45,849 nucleotides of DNA from RGIG464 sp045599585 (lineage in GTDB: Bacteria; Myxococcota_A; Bradymonadia; UBA4248), in contig JAZRWH010000036.1 in assembly GCA_045599585.1 (NCBI GenBank), positions 1-45,849 of the forward strand, written 5' to 3'. Under the pieces are notes generated by a model. It saw only the letters and a list, made by a program, of their open reading frames with translations, had not been told where the DNA came from and ran no database searches. This document shows positions 7,822-16,503 of this stretch, piece after piece. The translations under genes and the position numbers were made by a program. The first letter of the stretch is position 1. Every line of letters starts with the position of its first letter.

Positions 7822-9066
7822 CTACTTAACGGTAATGAGCCATGCTTTGAGATAACGGGCTTCGGCAAAACTTGCAACGTGATCCGCAGGCAGGCCTGTG
7901 TAGTCAATAGCTGACAGTGTACGATGTTTGAGGGCTTTTTCAACCAATCCGGCAAATTTTTCTCCACCGACGTGGGATGAGCAGGAGCAGCAAAGGATCT
8001 GTCCTTGGGGGGAGAGCAGCGAAGCGGCTTCTGAAAAGAGTCTAACGTAAGCTTTTTCGGCTGTCGGAAGCTGTGCCTGCGAAGACGCGAAGCTGGGTGG
8101 GTCTGCAATAATCAGGTCGAACTTTGTTTTGCGCGTTTTAGCTTTTTCGATCCACTCGAACATGTTGGCTTTGACGGGAACGTGTTCGCTTTTGGTTACG
8201 CCGGGGTTGGAGGCGTTCAGTTCGTAGTGTTGTTGAACGAGTTCGAGGGCGTGTTTGTCTCCGTCGAGGCTCCACACACTCGAAGCGCCACCGATGGCTG
8301 CGTTGATCGAAAAACCGCCACTGTAGCAACAGATATCGAGGACTTTTTTGTCTTTGGCTAGCGAGCGGATGAGTTGACGGTTGTTGCGTTGATCGAGAAA
8401 GAAACCCGTTTTTTGACCTTGAAAGACTTGAGCTCTGAAGGTCGCGCCGTGTTCCAAAAAGTCGGCGTAGGGCGTGTTGTCGTTGCCAACGACGAGTGAA
8501 GCTTCACGAAATCCGGCTTTTTCAAAGCGTTCTCGGCATTCTCGTCCGAAACGAAGAATGAGACGCGTCGGCAAAAGGGCGTAGGCGCCTGGAACGGGGA
8601 ACGAGCTGCCGAAGCAGAGTTCTTTAAGCACATCGATGAAATTCGCGAGGTAGGGAATCCAAACGCTCGTGTAGACTTTGAGAACCCAAGTAGAGGCATA
8701 AGCGTCGATGACGAGGCCTGGCAGACCTTCGCTTTCGCCACTGAGTAGGCGCAAACCAGACGTGTCACGCGATGCAATTTCGGCGTCTGCGCGACGTTCC
8801 AAAGCTGCTTCGAGTGCTTGCGCAAAGTATTCGCGCGAAAAATTGACGTTTTTGCCAATCATACGGACACGTATTGGGCTAAAGGCATCGTAAAAACCAA
8901 TGCCGATACACGTATCGCGCTTGCCGTAGACGGCGACGATATCGCCGTTGTTGGGTGTGATGTTGCCGAAATCCGCATATTTAGAAAAAATCCACGGCAT
9001 TTCGCGACGAAGACGGTGTTCTGTGCGTTCATCGATGTGAAGCTTAACAATATTTGGTTTGATCAT
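7822..9066 (-). CDS. rlmI: Class I rRNA large-subunit methyltransferase, RlmI-like
   Basis: SAM-dependent methyltransferase of the PUA-MTase family; E. coli RlmI makes m5C1962 in 23S rRNA. Of 414 aa, residues 1-72 are a PUA domain (VKLHIDERTEHRLRREMPWIF, then GDIVAVYG). The Rossmann MTase domain has motif I VLDICCYSGGFSINAA (about 242-257), the acidic SAM-binding residue in SLDGDKHALE, motif IV DLIIADPPSF and the Cys-containing CCSCSSH segment. An AAGGA site lies 8 bp before the ATG. It is the first gene of the rlmI-smpB-csd operon. The family is clear; the exact target base is inferred from the family. Confidence 0.85.
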   Translation of the reverse strand: MIKPNIVKLHIDERTEHRLRREMPWIFSKYADFGNITPNNGDIVAVYGKRDTCIGIGFYDAFSPIRVRMIGKNVNFSREYFAQALEAALERRADAEIASRDTSGLRLLSGESEGLPGLVIDAYASTWVLKVYTSVWIPYLANFIDVLKELCFGSSFPVPGAYALLPTRLILRFGRECRERFEKAGFREASLVVGNDNTPYADFLEHGATFRAQVFQGQKTGFFLDQRNNRQLIRSLAKDKKVLDICCYSGGFSINAAIGGASSVWSLDGDKHALELVQQHYELNASNPGVTKSEHVPVKANMFEWIEKAKTRKTKFDLIIADPPSFASSQAQLPTAEKAYVRLFSEAASLLSPQGQILCCSCSSHVGGEKFAGLVEKALKHRTLSAIDYTGLPADHVASFAEARYLKAWLITVK

Positions 9067-9160
9067 TTTGAGATCCTTGTTTTGATTTTGGGCTTTGTAA
9101 ACGCATGCCTAGGGGTAAGCGTCAGGGTTCTGTTTTATCGAAAGCATCAAACGCGTTCGT

Positions 9161-9194
9161 CAAAAAATAATCCCCTCATGTTCGCATGAGGGGA
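9161..9194 (-). terminator. Rho-independent terminator after the thiL-linked methyltransferase
   Basis: On the minus strand CCCCTCATG, loop CGAA and CATGAGGGG are followed by ATTATTTTTT, 13 bp beyond the stop at 9207. Confidence 0.85.
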
Positions 9195-9206
9195 TATCGT
9201 GATGCT

Positions 9207-10061
9207 CTAGGCATTTTCATTGCGGAAGGCAGATAAAACGGCGACCTTAAACGGCACGCGGATGGATTCATTTTGGTAATAGTGGTGAAAAGCCCGTACG
9301 ACGAGCATGAGCAACTGACGTGGATCAGCTTTTTGCAGCGGGATCGAAAGGCAATAGCTCAAGAAGTTAGATTCGATGAGTGTCGAAAACAGGAGTTGTT
9401 CGACGCTTTCGAATTCGATTTCAAATTCGGCGAGATCACTGCCGTCGAGCCTCAGGTGCGATTGTTCCATGATGTGTTTTTGGTAGTCAATCAGCATGGT
9501 TTCGCAGATTTCGTTGGTACTGGCTTCCGTTGGCGAGAGCTTGAGAAGGCATTCTTCGAGAATATCAAAGAATTGCGGAAAAGAGCCCCACAAAGGCGTT
9601 GCACAGACAAAACGTGCACCTGGGCGCATGACACGGGCATACTCGGGGTAGATGCGTTCAGATTGGCTTAGCGTAGGAATGCTAGGCTGTGTCAGGACGG
9701 CGTTGAAGATCCCTTCGCTGTAGTTGAGGGCGCTAAGCGTTTGAGCCGAGTAATACAAGCTATAGTGCTGTGTATTGGGAAAGTCGTTTCGAATCGATTC
9801 GAAGCGTGTATTAACGGTATCGACGATCATCAGTTTGCCAACGGGAGGCAGACACTCCAGCACCATTTTAAGAAACGTCTTAAAACGCATTTCTGGCAAC
9901 AAAACGACAGGGTTAGGCTGAATTGGGCATGCGATCAAGAGTTCCATTTGGGGAACATTGACTTTGGGTGACCAAATAGGGTCGACGCAGGTGACGTCAA
10001 TGCGGTTCTGTCTAGCAACGCGTTCAGCCAGTTGAGCTTGGCGATCTTTGGTAATGGCCAT
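9207..10061 (-). CDS. Putative class I SAM methyltransferase, substrate unknown
   Basis: A protein of about 284 aa with a methyltransferase-like layout: GKLMIVDTVNTRFE (a poor motif I), YSAQTLSALNYSEGIFNAVLTQPSIPTLSQ (motif IV-like) and EYARVMRPGARFVCATP (typical post-motif IV of Methyltransf_11 proteins). The glycine-rich SAM loop is not obvious, so activity is uncertain. An upstream ATG at 10085 would add 8 residues, but AGGA lies 9 bp before the ATG at 10061, so I prefer that start. It follows thiL by about 53 bp on the same strand and ends at a strong terminator, so thiL and this gene are probably one unit. Confidence 0.55.
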   Translation of the reverse strand: MAITKDRQAQLAERVARQNRIDVTCVDPIWSPKVNVPQMELLIACPIQPNPVVLLPEMRFKTFLKMVLECLPPVGKLMIVDTVNTRFESIRNDFPNTQHYSLYYSAQTLSALNYSEGIFNAVLTQPSIPTLSQSERIYPEYARVMRPGARFVCATPLWGSFPQFFDILEECLLKLSPTEASTNEICETMLIDYQKHIMEQSHLRLDGSDLAEFEIEFESVEQLLFSTLIESNFLSYCLSIPLQKADPRQLLMLVVRAFHHYYQNESIRVPFKVAVLSAFRNENA

Positions 10062-10114
10062 AACGGAGTTTCCTGTACGAAGCATCGATGCGTGTATAGC
10101 TTGATGCGGCGTGG

Positions 10115-11095
10115 TTAGAAATGCTTAAAACTGAAGTCGTCAAGTGAAACGGGGATTCCGTTTCGCGTCCACACCAAGCCGGGCGCCAGCGTTATTGTAC
10201 CGACGACAGACACGGGGATAGCTTCTAAATACGCCAAATCCATCACCTGTTCAACCTTTGCGGCGTCGATGGCTGTTAGGAGTCCGTAGTCTTCGCCCCC
10301 AAAGATTTTGTAGTGGGACGGCGATTTTTGGCAAGCGCGAGCCGCTTTGTTGAGGTCTTCATCGAGGATTTTATCGAAGGCTTCAAGTTCGATTTGTGCG
10401 CCAGCGCCGCTTTGCGCCAACATGCGCGGTAGATCGGTAAAGAGGCCGTCGGAAGTGTCCATCATGGCGTGGAGCAGATTACGTTCGGCGAGTTTTGGAG
10501 CGAGGGTTGTGAGCGCGCGTGGACGAAGAAAAGCGCGTGCAATGGTGTCAGGGATGGCGTGGCCTTGACTAAGACCGTCGAAGCCAGCAGCTGCACGTCC
10601 AGGCGTGCCCAACAGGACGATTTTGTCTCCTGGTTTTGCGCCCCGTCGCGTGACGGGCGGCCAGGTGCGTTCACCTTCGCAGCAGTCTCCCCACATCGTA
10701 ATCGAAAAGAACGACATTTCGCTTCGAACGACGTCTCCGCCAATAAGCCAGGCCTTTGACTGATGATCTTGCAAACAACGTTTCATGGCTTCGATGGCCG
10801 AACGCACTTCGTCCTCGTGCATGCTCGGTTTGAGGCCGAGTGCAAGCGTCCAAGCACTGGCATGCGCGCCCATGGCTGCAATGTCACTCAAATTCGAAGC
10901 CAAACAACGATAGGCCGCGTCCGCAAACGATACGTAACGTAGGTCGTAATGAACATTTTCGACACTTGCATCGGTCGTGATGAGGTGGCCAGGTTGGGCT
11001 GCGAAGGCACAATCGTCGCCGATTCCCAACGGCGTAATCGCTTCATCGTCGGGAAAGACGTCATGTATCATTTGTATAATGGCCGATTCGTTCAT
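10115..11095 (-). CDS. thiL: Thiamine-monophosphate kinase
   Basis: ThiL phosphorylates thiamine monophosphate to the cofactor thiamine diphosphate. The 326-aa protein shows the family features in order: LGIGDDCA near residue 25 (metal-binding Asp), TTDASVENVHYDL, ASNLSDIAAMGA, LIGGDVVRS, MMDTSDGLFTDLPRML, and GGEDYGLL near the C-terminus. Length is normal for the AIRS/PurM-like family. The Shine-Dalgarno is weak. No other thiamine gene is adjacent; a methyltransferase-like gene follows in the same direction. Confidence 0.95.
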   Translation of the reverse strand: MNESAIIQMIHDVFPDDEAITPLGIGDDCAFAAQPGHLITTDASVENVHYDLRYVSFADAAYRCLASNLSDIAAMGAHASAWTLALGLKPSMHEDEVRSAIEAMKRCLQDHQSKAWLIGGDVVRSEMSFFSITMWGDCCEGERTWPPVTRRGAKPGDKIVLLGTPGRAAAGFDGLSQGHAIPDTIARAFLRPRALTTLAPKLAERNLLHAMMDTSDGLFTDLPRMLAQSGAGAQIELEAFDKILDEDLNKAARACQKSPSHYKIFGGEDYGLLTAIDAAKVEQVMDLAYLEAIPVSVVGTITLAPGLVWTRNGIPVSLDDFSFKHF

Positions 11096-11225
11096 AATGA
11101 CTTCTATATTTAATTAAAACTGCGTTGGGCTCGTCAAGGCAGACAAAGGGTGGTTTGGGTAATAAAAAAGCGGCGCCGAAGCGTCGCTCGTAAACAAAGA
11201 AAAGGGGCGTCTTGTGCCGTAGGCA

Positions 11226-11282
11226 GAGGGGGTAGCGGCGTATTTGCAAAGCAAATAGCCGCTCAGGGGGACGCCTCCCCCT
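11226..11282 (+). repeat. G5-framed bulged-G element L2
   Basis: 57 bp, the same size as L1: GAGGGGG, TAGCGGC, G, TATTTGC, loop AAA, GCAAATA, GCCGCTCA, then GGGGGA-CGCC-TCCCCC. It lies 5 bp past the kinase stop codon, so on the kinase mRNA it would be the 3' end structure. Confidence 0.85.
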
Positions 11283-11287
11283 AAAAA

Positions 11288-12538
11288 TTAAAGGATGCGG
11301 TTGAGACAGCGTTTGAAGAAGCTTTCTTTTTGGGGCTTCTGCGGGGTAGGGCTGTCCGGTTTGATCGTTTTGGAGTGAGAGGTCAGGGTCGGTGTCGTTT
11401 TGAGGCGGATGCATTGGCTATTCAACGGTTTGCGTCCCTGAGCACGAATCTGCGCGGGATTCGAGCGCGAACGTTTGACGACATTTGTCTCGCTACGGGC
11501 TTCCTGTCTTTCGTACTCAGCGCGCACCGAAAGGTTGGTCGGTTGTCCTTCTGCCACGGCCTGCGCAATGGCTTGAACGCGCTCATCAGCGGCACAGGGC
11601 GGCGTCGAACGACGAATGCTCCAAACGTCCGTCGATTCGCGCTTTTTGCTCTCAAACGGATCCAAAAAGCCTTCGAGTGCTGCGGCCAATTCATTGACGT
11701 TTTGGTAACGTGCAGAGGCGCGCTTTTCAACGCATTTCATGATGATGCCGCGAAGCTTTTCGGGGATTTTTTCGTTCATCTGAGGGAACGCGTTGTTGAT
11801 GTGCATCATTGCAACATCCAGCGCTTTTTTGCCTCGGAACGGCGCATCGCCTTCGAGCATTGCAAACATGACGCAGCCCAACGCGTAAACGTCACTACGA
11901 GGATCCAGTTTTTCGCCTTTGGCCTGCTCTGGACTCATGTATTCCGGTGTTCCGCATACCACGCCGCCGCGTGTGATTTGTTCGCCGCTCTCGGGACCAC
12001 TGACAACTTTGGCCAATCCGAAATCCACAACCTTGATGCGGAGGTGCGGGCCAGGGTTGTGCATGATGAAGATGTTTTCGGGCTTAAGATCGCGGTGAAT
12101 GATGCCTTTCATATGCGCTTCCGAAAGACTCCAGCACACTTGAAGTGCCACGCGCGTCGCCGTTATGGCCGACAAATGGTGCTTGATGCGCATGATCTCG
12201 CGCAGATCCTTGCCGTGGAGCCATTCCATGACCAGAAACATAAAGCCTTCTTCCGTCACACCATAGTCGATCAATTCGATCGTGTTCGGATGCATGAGGC
12301 GTCGAATCGTACGCACTTCACGTCTAAAACGCTCGATGGCAACAGGGTCACGTTGAAGCGACGTGCGCATAATCTTGAGCGCCACTGGCTGTTGCTGCTC
12401 AAGATCTGTCGCCATATAAACGAATCCCATGCCGCCAGCGGCAATGAGACGCTCGACTCTAAATCTGTCTCCAAATACATGACCGGTCTTGAAATCTGCT
12501 GCCGGATCGTGTTCTTCTAAGTGTTTTGCTGCAACCAT
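11288..12538 (-). CDS. Hanks-type Ser/Thr protein kinase
   Basis: Soluble 416-aa kinase. Residues about 25-290 are the catalytic domain: glycine loop AAGGMGFVYMA, VALKIM lysine, HRDLKPENIF catalytic loop (an RD kinase), DFGLAK metal-binding motif, GTPEYMSPEQA activation segment end and DPRSDVYALGCV. All key catalytic residues are present. The C-terminal 120 residues are basic and Ser/Thr/Pro-rich, with no transmembrane helix, PASTA or forkhead-associated domain, so the kinase should be cytosolic. Such kinases are abundant in Myxococcota. No cognate phosphatase or substrate gene is adjacent. The stop is followed almost directly by repeat L2. Confidence 0.93.
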   Translation of the reverse strand: MVAAKHLEEHDPAADFKTGHVFGDRFRVERLIAAGGMGFVYMATDLEQQQPVALKIMRTSLQRDPVAIERFRREVRTIRRLMHPNTIELIDYGVTEEGFMFLVMEWLHGKDLREIMRIKHHLSAITATRVALQVCWSLSEAHMKGIIHRDLKPENIFIMHNPGPHLRIKVVDFGLAKVVSGPESGEQITRGGVVCGTPEYMSPEQAKGEKLDPRSDVYALGCVMFAMLEGDAPFRGKKALDVAMMHINNAFPQMNEKIPEKLRGIIMKCVEKRASARYQNVNELAAALEGFLDPFESKKRESTDVWSIRRSTPPCAADERVQAIAQAVAEGQPTNLSVRAEYERQEARSETNVVKRSRSNPAQIRAQGRKPLNSQCIRLKTTPTLTSHSKTIKPDSPTPQKPQKESFFKRCLNRIL

Positions 12539-12626
12539 CTTACTCCCCTCGTTGAAACGAAGACGTCAAAAACGCGCTGAGTTTCGCATGCAGTGCACAA
12601 AAAGCCAAAAATTCAGGGTTGGTGCA

Positions 12627-12917
12627 CTATTCGATCAAAACGCCTTTTTGATAGTGGCAAATACGTTTGACCTGCTCCTGTGCATCAAATTCGACCATGA
12701 TGCCGTCGCGTACGCCATCGTTGTACCAGGCGTACCAAGCGAGTTTGCGTGTGCGCGTGAGTTCATAGGTCAGTCCGGCAAAAGGTTGGCCACCACAAAC
12801 TTCAAAGTCTGTTAAAACCTGCGTCATGTTCGCGTTGTACGAAAGCTCGTCGAAGTGCCTGCCCGTATGGATCACTTCTTCATGTGTCAAAATGTTGTCT
12901 GTCATTGTTGTTGCCAT
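12627..12917 (-). CDS. Small MORN/YwqK-like protein
   Basis: A 96-aa protein. Residues about 45-96 have the MORN-like rhythm seen in YwqK-type proteins: aromatic, W/Y-Y-N-D-G-V-R-D-G, then hydrophobic-F-D-A, then H-Y-Q-K-G. There is no signal peptide. A second possible start (MTDNIL, 12 bp in) has no better ribosome binding site. It lies 88 bp upstream of the kinase gene in the same direction and could be cotranscribed with it. The function is unknown; in other bacteria such modules occur in immunity- or antitoxin-like proteins, but no toxin is seen here. Confidence 0.6.
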   Translation of the reverse strand: MATTMTDNILTHEEVIHTGRHFDELSYNANMTQVLTDFEVCGGQPFAGLTYELTRTRKLAWYAWYNDGVRDGIMVEFDAQEQVKRICHYQKGVLIE

Positions 12918-12960
12918 TGAATTACGCGTTCGAGAAAGGGCCGAAAGGTGTTCTATTGTG

Positions 12961-12986
12961 GGCTCGGCTATTTCATACGCCGAGCC
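12961..12986 (-). repeat. Short bulged-G hairpin S4
   Basis: Read on the minus strand: GGCTCGGC, unpaired G, TATGAAATA, GCCGAGCC. Outer stem perfect. Confidence 0.7.
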
Positions 12987-12987
12987 T

Positions 12988-13022
12988 AGCCCGCTATTTG
13001 CCAGTCGGCAAATACGCGGGCT
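12988..13022 (-). repeat. Short bulged-G hairpin S5
   Basis: Minus strand: AGCCCGC, G, TATTTGCC, loop GACT, GGCAAATA, GCGGGCT. Both stems perfect. It abuts S4. Confidence 0.75.
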
Positions 13023-13065
13023 ATTTTAGCGTGGCTTCGCTGTTGCCTAACCGGCGTGTTTTAGG

Positions 13066-13288
13066 TCAGCCGAGGAGCCCGCACGCCTTCGGCGCGCGGG
13101 CAAAAAGGTGGGGGAGATGTCGCATACCCCGCCCGTCTTGCCTTCGGTTTCGACGGGCAGGGTTACTCAAGTCGGCGGCTTCCAGCCGCGTGAACACTCG
13201 GTAGCTTATGCGCCAAGACATGATGAACGCCTTGCGCTTCGAACGCTTCGCGTTCATGCGCTTATTGCTTTTTATTTAGTTCGGCCAA
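13066..13288 (-). repeat. Structured dispersed element, copy 2 (inverted)
   Basis: Reverse-complement copy of 24-249 with about ten substitutions. The terminal helix is kept through G-T pairs (TTGGCCGA / TCGGCTGA). The two copies lie about 13 kb apart in inverted orientation. Two AACCxGCGTGGTT motifs lie just beyond it (about 13299-13351). Confidence 0.65.
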
Positions 13289-13352
13289 GCAGTAACAACC
13301 AGCGTGGTTAAGGTCATTACAGCCTTGAAAACACAGCTAACCGGCGTGGTTG

Positions 13353-13826
13353 TTATTTGCCGCTCGAACCGAAGCCGTTGAGGCCGCGCTCAGTATCGTC
13401 AAGTGAATTGACTGATTTCCATGTAACATCATAGCGGCGCATGAGGAGCGCCTGAGCAATGCGGTCTCCGACATGGATTTCGAAGGGTTCGTCGCTTGTA
13501 TTAAAAAGTAGGATCATGATTTCACCGCGGTAATCGGCATCAATGGTGGCAGGTGTATTGAGGAGTGTAATGCCATGTTTGAGCGCGAGGCCCGAACGAG
13601 GTCGAAGATCCAAAAAGAAGTTTTCTGGGATTCGGAGCGAAAGCCCCGTGTGAACGAGGGCACGGGCGTGTGGCGCAATCGTAAGTTCTTCTCTGCTGCG
13701 CAGATCGCTTCCTGCGGACAGTTTTGTAGCGCAGCTGGGGGGCTGAACCCAGTCTTCAGATCGGACATATTCGATCGTTTGTGAAGTACGGAGAGACTGA
13801 AGAAACTGTTTGAGTTTGTTAAGCAT
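13353..13826 (-). CDS. dut: Deoxyuridine 5'-triphosphate nucleotidohydrolase
   Basis: dUTPase hydrolyses dUTP to dUMP and diphosphate, keeping uracil out of DNA and feeding thymidylate synthesis. In 157 aa all five motifs of the trimeric family are present: AGSDLRS (I), PRSGLA (II), IDADYRGEI (III), GDRIAQ (IV) and RGLNGFGSSG (V). Motif I has Ser where most have Tyr. A short N-terminal extension of about 20 residues precedes the core. Its downstream flank is element copy 2, and no other gene is close enough to suggest an operon. Confidence 0.95.
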   Translation of the reverse strand: MLNKLKQFLQSLRTSQTIEYVRSEDWVQPPSCATKLSAGSDLRSREELTIAPHARALVHTGLSLRIPENFFLDLRPRSGLALKHGITLLNTPATIDADYRGEIMILLFNTSDEPFEIHVGDRIAQALLMRRYDVTWKSVNSLDDTERGLNGFGSSGK

Positions 13827-13948
13827 ACGTATGTCCCTGGATGGGTAGAATTGTGAAAGGTTAGCTTACGGATCGCGTGGATCGTCATTGTAATGGCAGC
13901 GAATACATAAAAAAGAGGAAAGCGAGTAAATTCGCTGCCTATTTGTGT

Positions 13949-14467
13949 TTAGAATGGGAACGTGATGAGAACTGGGTAGTAAGCTTCACGTTTGTGGTGC
14001 GTGTGTGAGACCTCGGTCGCGATAGTTGCCGTGATGATAGGAAAGACGAGTACGAAGAGCGCGGCAAAGTTGGGATAATCGTCAGCAATGAAGTAGGCGG
14101 TGACATCGGCAAAAATGGCGCCCGCATAGGCGCCGACGAAGGGAGCCCAGTAGTTTGAGTAGGAATCGGTCAGGTATCCGCCCATGATCATACCACTGGC
14201 GACGCCAGCGGGGTAGAGGGCCGCGCCCAACCCGAGCGCGAGCGGTACATCGTGTTTTACAAACAAAGTTGTCACGAAAGGCACGCCGCCGGCAACGGTA
14301 CCAAACAGCGTTCCGAAACCGATCTCAGCAAAACCGCGCAGGCACGGGTGTGCCGGATCTTCTGTGATGCCAGATGTAATCGTTGGTTCAGCCTGCGCTT
14401 CTGAGGGTGCGAAAGGCATGAACCAGGCGGCCAAAAAGGAGGCAAGGATGAGGAGCGTGCGTTTCAT
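13949..14467 (-). CDS. Small membrane protein of unknown function coupled to glmS
   Basis: A 172-aa protein not matched to a family I know. The N-terminus MKRTLLILASFLAAWFM...AQA looks like a cleavable signal peptide. Residues about 45-165 contain four or five hydrophobic, Gly/Ala-rich segments (TLFGTVAGGVPFVTTLF, LGLGAALYPAGVASGMIM, WAPFVGAYAGAIFADVTAYF, FAALFVLVFPIITATIA), which suits an inner-membrane protein. The ATG comes 2 bp after the glmS stop, so translation is almost certainly coupled to glmS. Longer upstream starts lie inside glmS and are not used. A role in envelope or amino-sugar metabolism is only a guess from position. Confidence 0.65.
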   Translation of the reverse strand: MKRTLLILASFLAAWFMPFAPSEAQAEPTITSGITEDPAHPCLRGFAEIGFGTLFGTVAGGVPFVTTLFVKHDVPLALGLGAALYPAGVASGMIMGGYLTDSYSNYWAPFVGAYAGAIFADVTAYFIADDYPNFAALFVLVFPIITATIATEVSHTHHKREAYYPVLITFPF

Positions 14468-14469
14468 AA

Positions 14470-16296
14470 TTACTCGACGGTAACGGATTTGGCGAGGTTG
14501 CGGGGGTGATCTACGTCGTGACCGAGCAGATCCGCATAGTGATAAGCGAGCAGTTGGAGGTAAAGAACGCTGTAGAGCGGCTGAACAAACTCGTCGCATT
14601 TGGGAATGGCAAAGGCGGCTTCGGACAGTTTCGAAAGCGATTCATCCCCTTCGGTCACAATGCTGATGATGCGTCCACCACGAGCGCGAACTTCTTGCAA
14701 GTTGGAAAGTGTCTTTTCGTACGTGGAATTCTGAGGGGCAATGACGATGACTGGTAGTGTTTCGTCGATCAGAGCGATCGGGCCGTGCTTCATTTCGCCG
14801 CTCGGATAAGCTTCGGCATGAATGTAGCTGATTTCTTTGAGTTTAAGTGCACCTTCCATCGCGATGGGGTAGTGCACATTTCGCCCAAGGTAGAGAAAAG
14901 AGTTGGCGCGAAGCAGGGTTTGCGCAACTTCTCGAATGCGTTTTGACTGAGCGAGCATCTTTTCCATTTCGTGGGGAACCATACGAAGTGCCTCAAGACA
15001 GACGCGAGCTCGCTCGGGGGAAAGCGTACCGCGTTTACGTCCGAGGTGTATCGCGAGTAGCATGAGTGAAGCAACTTGCGTCGTAAAGGCTTTGGTTGAT
15101 GCAACGCCGATTTCGGGATCCGCGCGCGTATAGAATGCAGCGTCGGATGCACGAGGAATGCTTGAATCAATGACGTTGCAGATCGCAAGGATGCGCGCAC
15201 CACCGGCTCGTGCCATTTTGACACACGCATAAGTGTCTGCCGTTTCGCCGCTTTGACTGATCGCAATAAATCCATCTTTTGCGCTTAAAATCGGTTCGCG
15301 ATAGCGATACTCGCTTGCAACATCGACATCAATCGGTAGACGAGCCATTTTTTCGATCAGGTATTTGCCGACGAGTCCCGCGTGATAGCTGGTGCCACAG
15401 GCGACAATCTGAATGCGTTCAACTTCTTCGAGTTTCATGGCTTCGATGTCGTCATCGAGGTTGACTTCGGCGGACTCACTCAAAATGCGTCCTCGAAATG
15501 TGTCGGTAATTTTGGCGGGCTGTTCAAAGATCTCCTTGAGCATGTAGTGCGGATAGCCTTGTTTTTCGGCAGCATGAATATCCCATGAGATCGTTTTGAC
15601 ATCGCGTTCGACGGATTCTCCGTTTGCGTTGAACAGTGTGTATGTACTGGGCGTAAGACGTGCAAAATCGCCGTCCTCCAAAAAGACGAAACGGCGCGTG
15701 TAAGGCAGTACAGCTGAGATATCGCTCGTGGCGAAGTTCATGCCGTCTCCGATGCCAAGCAACAAGGGGCTCTGCAAACGGGCTGCAATGAGTTCGTCTG
15801 GGCGATCAGCGCAGATGGCAACGATGGCGAAAGATCCGCGTACTTGCGCCAATGCCTCGCGTACAGCCAAAGAAAAATCGTGCGAAGCCTCATAAGCATC
15901 GCTGATGAGGTGGGCGACGATTTCTGTATCGGTTTCGGATGAAAAAATATGCCCCGACGCTTCGAGGGCTGCGCGAAGCTCCATAAAATTTTCGATAATG
16001 CCGTTATGCACAATGGCGATTTTGCCGTAGCGGTGCGGATGTGCATTTGATTCGCTTGGACGTCCGTGCGTTGCCCATCGCGTGTGTCCGATACCGGTCA
16101 GACCTTCGATTGGTGATTTTTCGAGCAAAGCGATGAGGTTTTCAAGCTTGCCGTGTTCGCGTCTAAGCGCGATGTCACCATCCACACAGACGGCTACACC
16201 CGCAGAGTCATAGCCGCGATAAGCGAGTCTACCAAGAGATTCAATCATAAGTGGGACGCAGTTTTGCGTTCCTGCACAACCAGTAATGCCGCACAT
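14470..16296 (-). CDS. glmS: Glutamine-fructose-6-phosphate aminotransferase
   Basis: GlmS makes glucosamine-6-phosphate from fructose-6-phosphate and glutamine, the first step to UDP-GlcNAc, peptidoglycan and LPS. The 608-aa protein has the N-terminal glutaminase nucleophile Cys2 in MCGITGCAG, GIGHTRWATHG, ENFMELR, two SIS domains (ISQSGETADTYA and the KHGPIALI segment), and the typical C-terminus DVDHPRNLAKSVTVE. Length is normal. AAGGA lies 9 bp before the ATG. I see no glmS ribozyme-like core in the leader, only short hairpins. It is followed with a 2-bp gap by a small membrane protein gene. Confidence 0.97.
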   Translation of the reverse strand: MCGITGCAGTQNCVPLMIESLGRLAYRGYDSAGVAVCVDGDIALRREHGKLENLIALLEKSPIEGLTGIGHTRWATHGRPSESNAHPHRYGKIAIVHNGIIENFMELRAALEASGHIFSSETDTEIVAHLISDAYEASHDFSLAVREALAQVRGSFAIVAICADRPDELIAARLQSPLLLGIGDGMNFATSDISAVLPYTRRFVFLEDGDFARLTPSTYTLFNANGESVERDVKTISWDIHAAEKQGYPHYMLKEIFEQPAKITDTFRGRILSESAEVNLDDDIEAMKLEEVERIQIVACGTSYHAGLVGKYLIEKMARLPIDVDVASEYRYREPILSAKDGFIAISQSGETADTYACVKMARAGGARILAICNVIDSSIPRASDAAFYTRADPEIGVASTKAFTTQVASLMLLAIHLGRKRGTLSPERARVCLEALRMVPHEMEKMLAQSKRIREVAQTLLRANSFLYLGRNVHYPIAMEGALKLKEISYIHAEAYPSGEMKHGPIALIDETLPVIVIAPQNSTYEKTLSNLQEVRARGGRIISIVTEGDESLSKLSEAAFAIPKCDEFVQPLYSVLYLQLLAYHYADLLGHDVDHPRNLAKSVTVE

Positions 16297-16397
16297 ATAT
16301 CAGTATCCTTAACAAAGTTCATGGCCGCGTAAAGCGCGGCGGCATGCTCGTATAACACTTTTATGCTTACATGTCGCTGTTTTGAACATTTTGAGCG

Positions 16398-16425
16398 CGG
16401 GCTATGTGCTTCGCACATACGCCCG
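16398..16425 (-). repeat. Short bulged-G hairpin S6
   Basis: Minus strand: CGGGC, G, TATGTGC, loop GAA, GCACATA, GCCCG. Both stems perfect, and the inner stem sequence differs from other copies. Confidence 0.7.
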
Positions 16426-16429
16426 ACGC

Positions 16430-16468
16430 GCGCTCGCTATTTCAGGCTTCGCCTTCAATACGCAGCGC
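16430..16468 (-). repeat. Short bulged-G hairpin S7
   Basis: Minus strand: GCGC, T, GC, G, TATT, an inner AGGC/GCCT hairpin, AATA, GC, GA, GCGC. Imperfect member of the family. Confidence 0.45.
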
Positions 16469-16503
16469 ATGTAAGTGAGCGTGCTTATAAATGATGTACG
16501 TTT

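Noticed and set aside
11330..12520. Long plus-strand frame opposite the Ser/Thr kinase
   Set aside because: It is the complement of a clear kinase with all motifs; its translation has no recognisable pattern.
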